Shown here: piece after piece, positions 36,484 to 45,509 of the stretch | Layout of the letters: every line of letters begins with the position of its first letter | Position numbering within the stretch: the first letter of the stretch is position 1 | NCBI RefSeq assembly: GCF_000421545.1 | Contig: NZ_ATXF01000011.1 | Coordinates: forward strand, 1 to 64,000 | Direction: 5' to 3' | Length of the DNA: 64,000 nucleotides | Origin: Agromyces italicus DSM 16388 | GTDB taxonomy: Bacteria > Actinomycetota > Actinomycetes > Actinomycetales > Microbacteriaceae | Translations under genes and position numbers: made by a program | The notes under the pieces: generated by a model | Database searches by the model: none | What the model was told of the DNA's origin: nothing | Seen by the model: only the letters and a program-made list of their open reading frames with translations

Positions 36484-37598
36484 CCGGCGCGATCGAGGCG
36501 GCCGAGCTGAACGATCTGCCCGGCGCCCCCGGTCCGCCCCTCGCGCCCGGCATCCCCGGTACGCGCGCGCAGGTCTCCTCGGCGAGCCCTGTGGTGGTGG
36601 CGGTCGACGGCGGCGGTTCGAAGACCGACGCCGTCGCCCTGACCCTCGACGGCGAACTCGTCGCGTATGCACGTGCGTCGGGGGCCAGCCCGCACTTCGA
36701 GGGACTCGACGCCTCCGTCGCGCTCGTCGACGGGATCGTACGCGAGGTCGCGGGGGAGCACGCGGTGATGCACGCCGGCCTCTACCTCTCAGGACTCGAC
36801 CTCGCCGTCGAGATCGAGCAGTACATCGCGGCGATCTCGGGCTTCGCGTGGTCGACGGGCGCCGTCGTCGCCAACGACCTCTACGCGCTCCTCCGTGCCG
36901 GCACCGACGCGCCCGACGCGGTCGCGATCGTCTGCGGCACCGGCGTCAACGCGATCGGCCTCCGCGCCGACGGCACGACCGTGCGCTTCCCCTCGCTCGG
37001 CCCGCTCTCGGGCGATTGGGGCGGCGGCGCGGGCCTCGGCGAGGCGGCGCTCTGGCACGCCGCGCGCGCCGTCGACGGTCGCGGGCCGGCGACGCTGCTC
37101 GTCGACGAGATCGTGCGCCGGCTCGGCGTCGCCTCGGTCGGTGAACTGATCGAGGCGATCCACTTCGGCCGGCGGGATGCCTCGGAGCTGACCTCGTTCG
37201 CCCCGGCGATCTTCGCGGCGGCCGCGGAGGGCGACGCCGTCGCCGTCTCGCTCGTCGACCGGCAGGCCGAGGAGCTCGCGGCGTTCGCCAGAGCGAGCCT
37301 CACCCGGCTCGAACTGCTCGACCGCGAGGTGCCCGTCGTGCTCGGCGGCGGAATCGCCCGTGCAGGCGACGAACGCCTGCTCCGTGGCATCCGGGAGCGT
37401 CTCGCGGATGCTGCCCCGCTCGCGCGACTCTCGATCGTCGAGGCCGCTCCGGTGGTCGGCGCGGCGCTGCTCGCGCTCGACGCGGTGGGTGCCGGGGCGA
37501 CCGCGCTCGCGCGGGCGCGCGCCGAAGTCGAGGCCACGGCGTCGGCGGGTGGGCGTACGCTCACATCATGGTCATCCCGCAGCGGTTCTCACTCGTGA
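36480..37598 (+). CDS. BadF/BadG/BcrA-type kinase, N-acetylglucosamine/glucosamine kinase-like
   Basis: The 372-residue ASKHA-fold protein starts after a 35-residue flexible N-terminus. The phosphate site VAVDGGGSKTDAVAL is near residues 38-52, VVANDLYALLRAG near 128, CGTGVNAIG near 150 and VVLGGGIARAGDE near 285. Close relatives include eukaryotic GlcNAc kinase and the glucosamine kinase of Vibrio chitin operons. It is coupled to the GH4 gene by GTGA. Its last 10 codons overlap the VOC gene by 31 bp. Confidence 0.85.
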   Translation: MTGAIEAAELNDLPGAPGPPLAPGIPGTRAQVSSASPVVVAVDGGGSKTDAVALTLDGELVAYARASGASPHFEGLDASVALVDGIVREVAGEHAVMHAGLYLSGLDLAVEIEQYIAAISGFAWSTGAVVANDLYALLRAGTDAPDAVAIVCGTGVNAIGLRADGTTVRFPSLGPLSGDWGGGAGLGEAALWHAARAVDGRGPATLLVDEIVRRLGVASVGELIEAIHFGRRDASELTSFAPAIFAAAAEGDAVAVSLVDRQAEELAAFARASLTRLELLDREVPVVLGGGIARAGDERLLRGIRERLADAAPLARLSIVEAAPVVGAALLALDAVGAGATALARARAEVEATASAGGRTLTSWSSRSGSHS

Positions 37599-38008
37599 CA
37601 CTCGGCGTCGCCGACGTCGAGACGGCCACCGCGTTCTACCATCGTCTGGGCTGGCGCGAGGCGCGTTCCTCGGTCGCCGGCGAGGTCACCTTCTTCGCCA
37701 CGCCGGGCGGCGTCATCGCCCTCTGGGAGACGGCCGAGCTCGCGAAGGACGCGGCGCTGCCGACGTTCCATGCGAATGCGCCCGCGTTCAGGGCGGTCGC
37801 CCTGGCGATCAACCTCGCCTCGCGCGACGAGGTCGACGACGCCGTCGGCGACTGGGTGCTCGCGGGCGGTTCGATCGCGAAGGCGGCCGCGGCGACCGAG
37901 TGGGGCGGGTACAGCGGCTACGTCGCCGACCCCGACGGCAACCTCTGGGAGCTGGCGCACAACCCCGGCTGGCCGCTCGACGAGCGCGGTCTTCCGCAGC
38001 TGGGCTGA
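37568..38008 (+). CDS. VOC superfamily (glyoxalase-like) protein
   Basis: The 146-residue protein has two beta-alpha-beta-beta-beta modules: FSLVTLGVADVETATAFYHRLGW at the start and SGYVADPDGNLWELAHNPGW at the end, where Glu of LWELAH would be a metal ligand. Family members include glyoxalases, dioxygenases and resistance proteins; no substrate can be named. ATG 37568 lies inside the preceding kinase gene. Confidence 0.85.
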   Translation: MVIPQRFSLVTLGVADVETATAFYHRLGWREARSSVAGEVTFFATPGGVIALWETAELAKDAALPTFHANAPAFRAVALAINLASRDEVDDAVGDWVLAGGSIAKAAAATEWGGYSGYVADPDGNLWELAHNPGWPLDERGLPQLG

Positions 38009-38073
38009 TCGAGCCGGGCTGCCCCGAGGCATCCGCGAAAACGGCCCGGTCAAGGGCACCCTCGAAGCCCATC

Positions 38074-38089
38074 TACACTGGAACCCGTG
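38074..38089 (+). promoter_or_regulatory. -10-like hexamer and leaderless start of mqo
   Basis: TACACT (38074-38079) lies 7 nt before the GTG start at 38087 and no ribosome-binding site is visible. A leaderless mRNA is likely. Confidence 0.5.
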
Positions 38090-39565
38090 AATTCAGAGGA
38101 AACCGTCGACGTCGTTCTGATCGGCGGGGGCATCATGAGCGCGACGCTCGGCTCCCTCATCTCCCAGTTGCAGCCCGACTGGTCGATCCGAGTCTACGAA
38201 CGCCTGGGCGAGGTCGCGCAGGAGTCCTCGAACGCCTGGAACAACGCGGGCACGGGCCACGCCGCGCTCTGCGAGCTGAACTACATGCCCGAGAACGCCG
38301 ACGGCACCGTGAGCGCCGCCAAGGCGGTCTCCATCAACGAGCAGTTCCAGATCAGCCGGCAGTACTGGGCGTACCTCGTCGAGCACGGCGCCCTCCCCGA
38401 ACCGCACAACTTCATCAACTCGACCCCGCACATGACCTTCGTACGCGGCAAGGCGAACATCGAATACCTGCGCAAGCGGGTCGCCGTGCTGAAGGACGAG
38501 CCGCTCTTCCCAGACCTCGAGTACACCGAAGACCTCGAGCGCATCGCCGAGTGGACCCCGCTCCTCGCGAAGAAGCGGCATCCGAAGGCGCGCGTCGCCG
38601 CGACCCGCATCGCCGCGGGCACCGACGTCGACTTCGGCGCCCTCACGAAGTACCTGATGGCCGACATGGCCGACCGCGGCGCATCGATCCAGACGAACCA
38701 CCACGTGACCGGCCTCAAGCGCCTGAAGAACGGCAGTTGGCGGCTGAAGCTGCGCCACACCGTCGGCAACACGCCGAAGACGGTGCGCGCGCGTTTCGTG
38801 TTCGTCGGCGCCGGCGGCGGCGCGCTCGCCCTGCTGCAGCACTCGGGCATCCCCGAGATCAAGGGGTTCGGCGGCTTCCCGATCTCGGGCCAGTTCCTGC
38901 GCACCACGAACCCGAAGGTCGTCGCCCAGCACCAGGCGAAGGTCTACGGCAAGGCCGCGGTCGGGGCGCCCCCGATGTCGGTGCCGCACCTCGACACGCG
39001 CGTCGTCGACGGCGAGACGGCGCTGCTGTTCGGCCCGTACGCCGGTTTCACACCGAAGTTCCTGAAGACGAGCACCTGGTTCGACCTGCCCTTCTCGATC
39101 CGCCTGCACAACCTCGGGCCGATGATCCAGGTCGGCCTCAAGAACTTCGACCTCGTGAAGTACCTGGTCGGCGAGCTCATGGCGAACCGCGAGAAGAAGA
39201 TGCAGGCGCTGCGCGAGTTCATGCCCACGGCCAAGACCGAGGACTGGGAGCTCATCACCGCCGGTCAGCGCGTGCAGGTCATGAAGAAAGACCCTGAGAA
39301 GGGCGGCATCCTGCAGTTCGGCACCGAGGTGATCACGGGCGCCGACGGCACGATCGCCGGCCTGCTCGGAGCCTCGCCCGGTGCGTCGACCGCGGCGCCG
39401 ATCATGCTCGACGTGCTCTCGCGCTGCTTCCCCGATCGCTTCGCCGAGTGGGAACCGAAGCTCCGCGAGATGATCCCGAGCTACGGCACCGCGCTCTCGG
39501 CCGACCCGGCCGCCGCCGAGGCCTCGCTGAAGGCGACCGCGGGGGTCCTCGGGCTCACCGCCTGA
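38087..39565 (+). CDS. mqo: Malate:quinone oxidoreductase
   Basis: This FAD-dependent peripheral membrane enzyme oxidises malate to oxaloacetate and passes electrons to menaquinone. The 492-residue protein has the FAD motif LIGGGIMSATLGSLI, the substrate-region SNAWNNAGTGHAALCELNYMP, and FVGAGGGALALLQHSGIPE in the middle. The C-terminus has LLGASPGASTAAPIML. All are typical of Mqo. It replaces or complements NAD-malate dehydrogenase in many actinobacteria. Transcribed alone. Confidence 0.97.
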   Translation: MNSEETVDVVLIGGGIMSATLGSLISQLQPDWSIRVYERLGEVAQESSNAWNNAGTGHAALCELNYMPENADGTVSAAKAVSINEQFQISRQYWAYLVEHGALPEPHNFINSTPHMTFVRGKANIEYLRKRVAVLKDEPLFPDLEYTEDLERIAEWTPLLAKKRHPKARVAATRIAAGTDVDFGALTKYLMADMADRGASIQTNHHVTGLKRLKNGSWRLKLRHTVGNTPKTVRARFVFVGAGGGALALLQHSGIPEIKGFGGFPISGQFLRTTNPKVVAQHQAKVYGKAAVGAPPMSVPHLDTRVVDGETALLFGPYAGFTPKFLKTSTWFDLPFSIRLHNLGPMIQVGLKNFDLVKYLVGELMANREKKMQALREFMPTAKTEDWELITAGQRVQVMKKDPEKGGILQFGTEVITGADGTIAGLLGASPGASTAAPIMLDVLSRCFPDRFAEWEPKLREMIPSYGTALSADPAAAEASLKATAGVLGLTA

Positions 39566-39945
39566 CGCGCGATCGAGCGGGAGCGGCGGGCGGGCGCGGG
39601 CGGGCGCGCACGGGCGGCGGCTTGCGCTCTCGGGCCGGGCCCTGCTACGGTCGTACACGCTATGAAGTGAGTACACCCCCTCGTCCCGCGCCTGAGGCGC
39701 CGTTGACGTCGGGTGTGCACACGGTCCTGATCGACCCGTGCTGATCGCGACAGCGCTCTTGTGCACCCACGCCCGGCAATGCCCGGTGGGATCCACTCCG
39801 CTCCCGAACGGTCGCCGCATCCGCAGCGAACACGCGGGCCGGGTCGAATTCGACGTCGCCCCGGCACCGACGGTGCACCGATCGGACCGCGTCGTCGCCG
39901 TGGCATCCGGCGGCCGTTCGGGAGCACTCGCGAAGGGCGGACCCC
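39566..39945 (+). promoter_or_regulatory. 380-bp leader region before the ABC-F gene, with a short uORF
   Basis: No large gene fits here. TTGCGC (39622-39627) and TACGGT (39646-39651) could be promoter elements. A two-codon ORF ATG-AAG-TGA (39662) and a 25-codon ORF from GTG 39667 to TGA 39744 follow. Downstream are GCGCC/GGCGC (39689-39701), the palindrome GTCGAATTCGAC (39843-39854) and a long-range stem CCCGAACGG (39803) with CCGTTCGGG (39914). Such leaders often control antibiotic-resistance ABC-F genes by attenuation. Confidence 0.45.
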
Positions 39946-41745
39946 TTGGCCGTACACCTCTCCTACTCCAACCATCTTCGGGCCGACGGGCTCTCCGTCG
40001 CCTACCCCGACCGGCGCATCTTCGCCGAGCTCGGCTTCGCGGTCGCCCCGGGCGACCGCCTGGGCCTCATCGGCGAGAACGGCGTCGGCAAGTCGACGCT
40101 GCTGCGGCTCCTCGCCGCGGCCCACGACACGGATGCCTCGACCGACGAGCCGCTCGCCGGCGCGACCGTCGCGGGGCGGATCTCCCGCCCCCGGCGAACC
40201 GGCCTGCTCGCGCAGGAGCTGCCGTTCGCGCCCGACGACCGCGTCGACCTCGTGCTCGAGGCCGCCCTCGCCGAGGTGCGCGCCATCGAACGCGAATTCG
40301 ACGCAGCGGCTGCGGCGCTCGGGGCAGGTGCCGCGGGTGCCGATGCCGGCGACCGGCCGGCCGCCGAGGCGCAGGACGCGGCGGCGACCCGCTTCGCGGC
40401 CGCCCTCGACGCCGCCGAGCGCGCCGAGATCTGGACCGCAGAGGCTCGCCGCGACGAGCTGCTCGACGGGCTCGGCGTCGCCGGGCTCGGCCGCGGGCGC
40501 CGCATCGACGAGCTCTCGGGCGGGCAGCGTTCGCGATTCGCGCTCGCGGCGCTGCTGCTCTCGGCTCCCGATGCGTTGCTCCTCGATGAGCCGACCAACC
40601 ACCTCGACGACGCAGCGGCCGAGTTCCTCGAGGCTCGCCTGCGCGCGTTCGCCGGGCCGGTCGTGTTCGCGAGCCACGACCGCGCGTTCCTCGATCGCGC
40701 GGCGACGGGCCTCATCGACCTCGACCCCGGGCGCCAGGGGGCGCTCGCGGCGTCGGCGTCGGCTGGCGCCGCGTCGGGTGACGGTGCCCGCTCGGGCGCC
40801 ACCCTCGGCGGCACGGTCTTCGGCGGCGGTTTCAGCGAGTTCCTCGAGGTGAAGGCCGAGGAGCGGGTGCGCTGGCAGCGCCGGTACGACGACGAGCAGG
40901 AGGAGCTCCGGCAGTTGCGTGCTTCGCTCGGCGGGTCGGCGCGCAGTGTCGCGCACGGGCGTGCGGCGACGGACAACGACAAGTTCATCAGGCACTTCAA
41001 GGGCGAGAACGTCGCTCGCACGGTCGCGCGCCGGCTGCGCAACGCCGAGCAGCGGCTCGCGACGCTCGAGCGCGAACAGCTGCGCAAGCCGCCGTCGCCG
41101 CTCGAGTTCGCCGGAATCCCCTCGGGGTCGCACGCGCTCGAGGAGTCGGCCGGGCTCCTCGTGCAGCTCGACGACCTCGAGGTCGCGGGACGCCTGAGGC
41201 TCGAACGGCTCCAAATCGAGCCGGTCTCGCGACTGCTCGTGACGGGGGCGAACGGCGCGGGCAAGTCGACGCTGCTCGGCGTGCTCGCGGGTTCGCTCGC
41301 GGCCGACCGCGGCGTGGTGCACCGGCGCAAGGGCCTGCGGGTGCAACTGCTCGAACAGGACGTCAGGTTCGTCGATCCCACGGCGACGCCGCGGGCGACG
41401 TACGAGCGCGTCCTCGGTGAACGTCGCGCCGAGCAGGTGCCGCTCTCGGGCCTCGGGCTCCTCGCACCGCGCGACCTAGAGCGGCCCGTCGGCGCGCTCT
41501 CGGTGGGGCAGCAGCGCCGGCTCGCACTCGCACTCGTGCTCGCGCGGCCCCCGCACGTGTTCCTCCTCGACGAGCCGACGAACCACCTGTCGCTCGCGCT
41601 CGCAACCGAACTCGAGGAGGCGCTCGGCGGCTACCCCGGCGCGGTGGTCATCGCGAGTCACGACCGCTGGCTGCGCCGGCGCTGGGCGGGCGAGCGGCTC
41701 GAGTTGCATGCGGGCGCTGCAGTGCCCGCAGCGGTCGCCGGGTAG
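39946..41745 (+). CDS. ABC-F family ATPase (possible ribosome-protection antibiotic resistance factor)
   Basis: The 599-residue protein has two ABC domains without membrane segments: Walker A GENGVGKST (about residue 44), signature LSGGQRSR, Walker B ALLLDEPTNHLDD; then Walker A GANGAGKST (about 433), signature LSVGQQRR and FLLDEPTNHLSL. The linker between them (about 250-400) has the long charged helices that reach the ribosomal P-tRNA site in ABC-F proteins. The likely start is TTG 39946, which begins LAVHLSYSNHLRADGLSV after GAAGGGCGGA. A long structured leader with a short ORF precedes it, as in inducible resistance genes. A strong hairpin follows. Confidence 0.88.
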   Translation: MAVHLSYSNHLRADGLSVAYPDRRIFAELGFAVAPGDRLGLIGENGVGKSTLLRLLAAAHDTDASTDEPLAGATVAGRISRPRRTGLLAQELPFAPDDRVDLVLEAALAEVRAIEREFDAAAAALGAGAAGADAGDRPAAEAQDAAATRFAAALDAAERAEIWTAEARRDELLDGLGVAGLGRGRRIDELSGGQRSRFALAALLLSAPDALLLDEPTNHLDDAAAEFLEARLRAFAGPVVFASHDRAFLDRAATGLIDLDPGRQGALAASASAGAASGDGARSGATLGGTVFGGGFSEFLEVKAEERVRWQRRYDDEQEELRQLRASLGGSARSVAHGRAATDNDKFIRHFKGENVARTVARRLRNAEQRLATLEREQLRKPPSPLEFAGIPSGSHALEESAGLLVQLDDLEVAGRLRLERLQIEPVSRLLVTGANGAGKSTLLGVLAGSLAADRGVVHRRKGLRVQLLEQDVRFVDPTATPRATYERVLGERRAEQVPLSGLGLLAPRDLERPVGALSVGQQRRLALALVLARPPHVFLLDEPTNHLSLALATELEEALGGYPGAVVIASHDRWLRRRWAGERLELHAGAAVPAAVAG

Positions 41746-41748
41746 GGC

Positions 41749-41782
41749 GGGGATGCCTCGGGGCGCGCCTCGAGGCATCCCC
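41749..41782 (+). terminator. Perfect 12-bp hairpin after the ABC-F gene
   Basis: GGGGATGCCTCG (41749-41760) and CGAGGCATCCCC (41771-41782) enclose 10 nt. It starts 4 nt after the stop codon and contains the GGATGCCTCG motif that is frequent in this window. Confidence 0.75.
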
Positions 41783-41820
41783 GTCGCCGGGTCGCGGCCG
41801 GTGTGCTGCTTGCGCGATCT

Positions 41821-41836
41821 TCGAAGATATGTTCGA
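41821..41836. promoter_or_regulatory. LexA (SOS) box upstream of the radical SAM gene
   Basis: TCGAAGATATGTTCGA matches the actinobacterial LexA consensus TCGAAC-N4-GTTCGA with one mismatch (G for C at position 6). It overlaps a TATGTT -10 candidate (41828-41833) and lies 8 nt before the GTG start at 41845, so LexA binding would block transcription. Confidence 0.75.
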
Positions 41837-41844
41837 ATGAATGT

Positions 41845-42933
41845 GTGCGGTGGAGCGGGCAAGAACTGGGGGTCGACCAGGCCGACGCGTTGCCCGGGCT
41901 CGCGAAGCTCAACAACCTCGTGCGCTCGGTGCAGACGCCCGAGTTCGCCGGCGTCACCTTCCACGAAGTGCTCGCGAAGTCGGCGCTGAACCGGGTGCCC
42001 GGCCAATCGATGATGCCCTTCGGGTGGACGATCAACCCGTATCGGGGCTGCAGCCACGCATGCGTCTATTGCTTCGCTCGGCCGACGCACAGCTACCTCG
42101 ACCTCGACGCGGGCGATGACTTCGACCGGCAGATCATCGTGAAGGTGAACGTCGCCGAGGTGCTGCGACGTGAGCTCGCGCGGCCTTCGTGGCGGCACGA
42201 GCCGGTCGCGCTCGGCACGAACACCGACCCGTACCAGCGGGCCGAGGGGCGGTACGAGCTCATGCCGGGCATCATCGATGCGCTCGCGACGAGCGGCACC
42301 CCGTTCAGCATCCTCACGAAGGGCACGCTGCTGCGCCGCGACCTCCCGCTCGTCGCGGTCGCCGCCGAGCACGTGCCGGTCGATGTCGCGATGTCGATCG
42401 CGATCCACGACCACGACCTCCAGCAGTCGCTCGAACCCGGTACGCCGTCGACGAAGGCGAGACTCGCGACCGTGGCGGCCGTGCGCGAGGCCGGGCTCGA
42501 CTGCGCCGTATTCCTCATGCCCGTGCTGCCCTTCCTCACCGACACGCGGGCTCACCTCGACGAGGCGCTGCGCCAGGTGAAGGCCGCCGGGGCGACGAGC
42601 GTGCTGTACTCGGCGCTCCACCTCCGCGGCTCGGTGAAGCCGTGGTTCATGCAGTGGCTCGAACGCGAGCACCCCGAGCTGGTACCGAAGTACCGGTCGA
42701 TGTACTACGGCAACAACGCCTACCCGCCGAAAGAGTATCGGCGCTGGCTGGCGCAGCGGGTCCATCCGCTGATCCGGGCCCACGGGCTCGAACGGGGCCG
42801 CGAAGACCCGGTCACCGGCGGAATCCGGTCGACGGCCGAGTCGCGGGGTCGGTGGACGAGGCCGGGCGCGAGAGAGATCGCTCCCGAACTCGGTTCGCTC
42901 GGCGCACCCTCCGACCCGGCGACCCTCTTCTGA
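41845..42933 (+). CDS. Radical SAM protein of the Rv2578c family (spore photoproduct lyase-like)
   Basis: The 362-residue protein has the iron-sulfur cluster motif C69-x3-C73-x2-C76 (GCSHACVYCFARP) in a radical SAM domain, an early segment LNRVPGQSMMPFGWTINPYRG, and a C-terminal PPKEYRRWLAQ motif. It is of the Rv2578c type, related to spore photoproduct lyase, which repairs DNA lesions. GTG 41845 gives the family N-terminus VRWSGQELGVDQADALPGLAKLNNLVR; the longer frame upstream runs into the promoter. A LexA-type box next to the start places it in the SOS response, consistent with DNA repair. Confidence 0.88.
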   Translation: MRWSGQELGVDQADALPGLAKLNNLVRSVQTPEFAGVTFHEVLAKSALNRVPGQSMMPFGWTINPYRGCSHACVYCFARPTHSYLDLDAGDDFDRQIIVKVNVAEVLRRELARPSWRHEPVALGTNTDPYQRAEGRYELMPGIIDALATSGTPFSILTKGTLLRRDLPLVAVAAEHVPVDVAMSIAIHDHDLQQSLEPGTPSTKARLATVAAVREAGLDCAVFLMPVLPFLTDTRAHLDEALRQVKAAGATSVLYSALHLRGSVKPWFMQWLEREHPELVPKYRSMYYGNNAYPPKEYRRWLAQRVHPLIRAHGLERGREDPVTGGIRSTAESRGRWTRPGAREIAPELGSLGAPSDPATLF

Positions 42934-43059
42934 GCCGTCGAGAGCGAAACGTCGCGTCCTCGGTGCATGAAGATGCGCGAGATCCCGCCGGACTGAGATA
43001 ATTCGCTGAGTCCGATCGGCTCGCGAAGATCGGGCATTGCTCGCGAGTGGAGGTTCACG

Positions 43060-44379
43060 ATGAGCCTGGGGTTGCCGGGGCACCTCGCGCGCGACAGCCT
43101 GAGTCGAGCACTCGCGTTCGCCGGGCACTGCGCCGCGTTCGCCTGCCTGGCGATCATGATCGTCGTGAGCATCATCGTCGCGACCGTCGGCGACCAGCCC
43201 GCCGGGTGGACGGGCGCTGCGCTCGCCACGGTGATGGCGCTCGCGTTCGGGGCCGTCGCACTGTTCCCCTCCGTCACGCTGACGGTGCTCGCGCTCGTCG
43301 TCGGCACCGGGGTGACGATCGCCTTCACGATGCTCGTCATGGAGCCCGGGGGTTTCGAATCGACCAACAATGCGCTGCTCGCGCTCCCGAGGATCGCGCT
43401 CCTGCTCGTCGGGGGCGCCGGCAGCGGATCGCTCATCGCGATCGTCTGGGCCTCGCTCGGCTACGCGCTCGGCGAGGCGGCGGCGTTCCTCGGGGTCGCG
43501 CTGGTCGGCGGCGCCTACGCACCGAGCACTGCGGCGGCTGCGGCGTTCGGCATCCTGCTCGTGGTCCGCATCTTCGACGGCGTCTCTCGTCGTTCCGACC
43601 CCCGGCAGGAGACCGGGCTGCATCGTGCGAGCCAGCAGACCCGCGAACTCGCCATCCGACACGATTACGAGCTGCGGGCGACCGCGAGGCTGCACGACAC
43701 CGCGCTGAGCCACCTCATCGCGATCGCCGCGGCCGGGTCGGGCACGGTCGACGATCGGCTGCGCGCCGGCATCCGCCAGGATCTCGGACTCATCGTGGGC
43801 AGGGACTGGGCGATCGACCACGCCGGGCAGGCGACGGCGAGTGATCGCGGCGGCCTCCGCCGAGCCGCTGCCGTCGACGAATCCGCTCCGAACGGCGCGG
43901 CCGGGAAGGGGCGGTTCGGGCGGCGTGGCGTCGTCGGCGGGGCGACCCGTTCACGGACGGTTCCCGTGCCGGCGGAGCCGCGCCCCGACGGAGCGACGAT
44001 GCTCGCGCAGGCATTCGCCGCGGCGGCGAATGCCGGCCTCGACGTGCGCGTCACCGGTGACCCCGACATCCTGCACGTGCTCGGCCCGGGTCGTGCCGAA
44101 GCGCTCGACGCAGCCGTCGCCCAGTGCCTCATCAACGTCGCTCGCCACGCCGGTGTCGACGAGGCCGAACTCGCGCTCGGGCTCGGCGGTGGCGAGGTCA
44201 CGATCGCGGTGATGGACAGCGGGGTCGGATTCGACGAACGCGAGGTGCCCGACGACCGCATCGGGCTGCGCACCTCGATCCGTGCCCGCATCGACCAGCA
44301 GGACGGCACCGTTCGCCTGTGGTCGACGAAGGGCATCGGCACCACCATCGTGCTCACGGTGCCCGAGGGTGGAGCATGA
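43060..44379 (+). CDS. Membrane sensor histidine kinase (LuxR-type partner)
   Basis: The 439-residue protein has four to six membrane helices (about residues 20-175), a dimerisation segment ATARLHDTALSHLIAIA around residue 209 with the probable phospho-acceptor His, a Gly/Ala/Arg-rich linker, and a HATPase_c domain. The HATPase_c domain has N box CLINVARHAG, G1 MDSGVGFDE and G2 TKGIGTTIVL. ATG 43060 has GGAGG before it. It overlaps the next gene (ATGA), and a LuxR-type response regulator follows, forming a three-gene signalling operon. The stimulus is unknown. Confidence 0.86.
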   Translation: MSLGLPGHLARDSLSRALAFAGHCAAFACLAIMIVVSIIVATVGDQPAGWTGAALATVMALAFGAVALFPSVTLTVLALVVGTGVTIAFTMLVMEPGGFESTNNALLALPRIALLLVGGAGSGSLIAIVWASLGYALGEAAAFLGVALVGGAYAPSTAAAAAFGILLVVRIFDGVSRRSDPRQETGLHRASQQTRELAIRHDYELRATARLHDTALSHLIAIAAAGSGTVDDRLRAGIRQDLGLIVGRDWAIDHAGQATASDRGGLRRAAAVDESAPNGAAGKGRFGRRGVVGGATRSRTVPVPAEPRPDGATMLAQAFAAAANAGLDVRVTGDPDILHVLGPGRAEALDAAVAQCLINVARHAGVDEAELALGLGGGEVTIAVMDSGVGFDEREVPDDRIGLRTSIRARIDQQDGTVRLWSTKGIGTTIVLTVPEGGA

Positions 44380-45509
44380 TGCGACTGACGCAGCAGGAGG
44401 CCGACCCGATCGGCGGCATCACGGCGGCCCCGATCGTCGTCATCGGAGCCGCGCTCGCCGTGGGCAGCGCGGTCGCGCTCACCTGGGTTCATCGCGGCGA
44501 GGTCGTCTCGCCCCTCGCGGCGATCATCGCGATCCTGCTCGTGGCGGCGGCGGGTGTCGTCGCCGCGATCTCGGCGGCGCCGTCGCGGGCACCGTTCACC
44601 GCCGAGCGTCTCTGGATCGTGGTCACCCTCGCCGTCGGCGCTGCGATCGCCGAATACACCAGCACCGTAGGCGCCAACCGCTACCTCTACGACGACTTCG
44701 GGCCCGTCGTGATCGGTATGCTCATCCTCTCGGTGGCGCCGTACTGCACCTGGGTGTCGCTCGCCCTCGCCGGAGTGCTCGCCTCCATCGTGCTGTCGAT
44801 CCTCGTCGTCGGCGCGTCGAGCTACGTCGCGGCGGATGCGCCGGTCGGTGCCCTGGTCGCGGTGAACGCGGCGCCGGTCGTCGCGCTCTCCGCGGCCGCG
44901 GCCGGCTACGCGCATGCGATCATCGCCGAGACCCTCGGCTGGCAGCGGGAGGCGAACCGCGCGGCACTCCAGCGCGACACGGAGCTGCGCGCCGGGATCG
45001 CGCGCTCGGTGCAGCAGAGCCGGGTCTCGGTGCTCGGGCGCGAGGTGCTCCCGTTCCTCGCCGGGGTCATGACCGCCGAACGCATCTCGGTCGCCGAGGC
45101 CGACCGGGCCCGCGAGCTCGCAGAAGAACTGCGCCGCGCCCTGCGGGCCGGGCTCGAATCGACCTGGCTCGACGATCTCGCGACCAGTCTCCGGCTGGCG
45201 CGCGGAATCGAGACCTTCGTCGACGACCCCTCCGGAGCCGCAGACCTGCTCGCCGACGACCAGCGTTCGGCGCTCACGGCGCTCATCACCTGGCTGGCCG
45301 AACCGTCGCGCTCCGAACGAGTCGGGGTCTCGCTCCGGACCGACCTCGACGGCGGTCGCATCGTGATTTCGGCCGTCCCGGCCGAGCGTCCACCCGCCAA
45401 GCGCGACCTCGATCGGTTCATCGCCGTGGCGCGCGCAGTTTCCTTGGGTGCCGAATCGGTTTCGACGCGAGAGAATGTACGTGTGGAGCTGAGATATGTC
45501 ATCGACTGA
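44376..45509 (+). CDS. Membrane protein partner of the two-component system, degenerate kinase-like
   Basis: The 377-residue protein resembles the preceding kinase in layout: several membrane helices (about residues 20-190), a helical segment ELRAGIARSVQQSRVSVLGREVLPFLAGV where a DHp domain would be, and a mixed C-terminal domain. No H box, N box or glycine-rich ATP motifs were found, so it probably cannot bind ATP. It may act as a sensor or phosphatase scaffold for the kinase. It overlaps the kinase by ATGA and the regulator by 14 bp. Confidence 0.7.
   Translation: MMRLTQQEADPIGGITAAPIVVIGAALAVGSAVALTWVHRGEVVSPLAAIIAILLVAAAGVVAAISAAPSRAPFTAERLWIVVTLAVGAAIAEYTSTVGANRYLYDDFGPVVIGMLILSVAPYCTWVSLALAGVLASIVLSILVVGASSYVAADAPVGALVAVNAAPVVALSAAAAGYAHAIIAETLGWQREANRAALQRDTELRAGIARSVQQSRVSVLGREVLPFLAGVMTAERISVAEADRARELAEELRRALRAGLESTWLDDLATSLRLARGIETFVDDPSGAADLLADDQRSALTALITWLAEPSRSERVGVSLRTDLDGGRIVISAVPAERPPAKRDLDRFIAVARAVSLGAESVSTRENVRVELRYVID

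Noticed and set aside
39738-40589. 283-residue plus-strand frame from GTG 39738
   Set aside because: Its main part runs through the ABC-F gene in another frame and becomes Arg-rich; only its beginning overlaps the leader region.
41476-43821. 781-residue minus-strand frame opposite the radical SAM gene
   Set aside because: It is a shadow frame across three confident plus-strand genes, rich in Arg/His/Asp without motifs.
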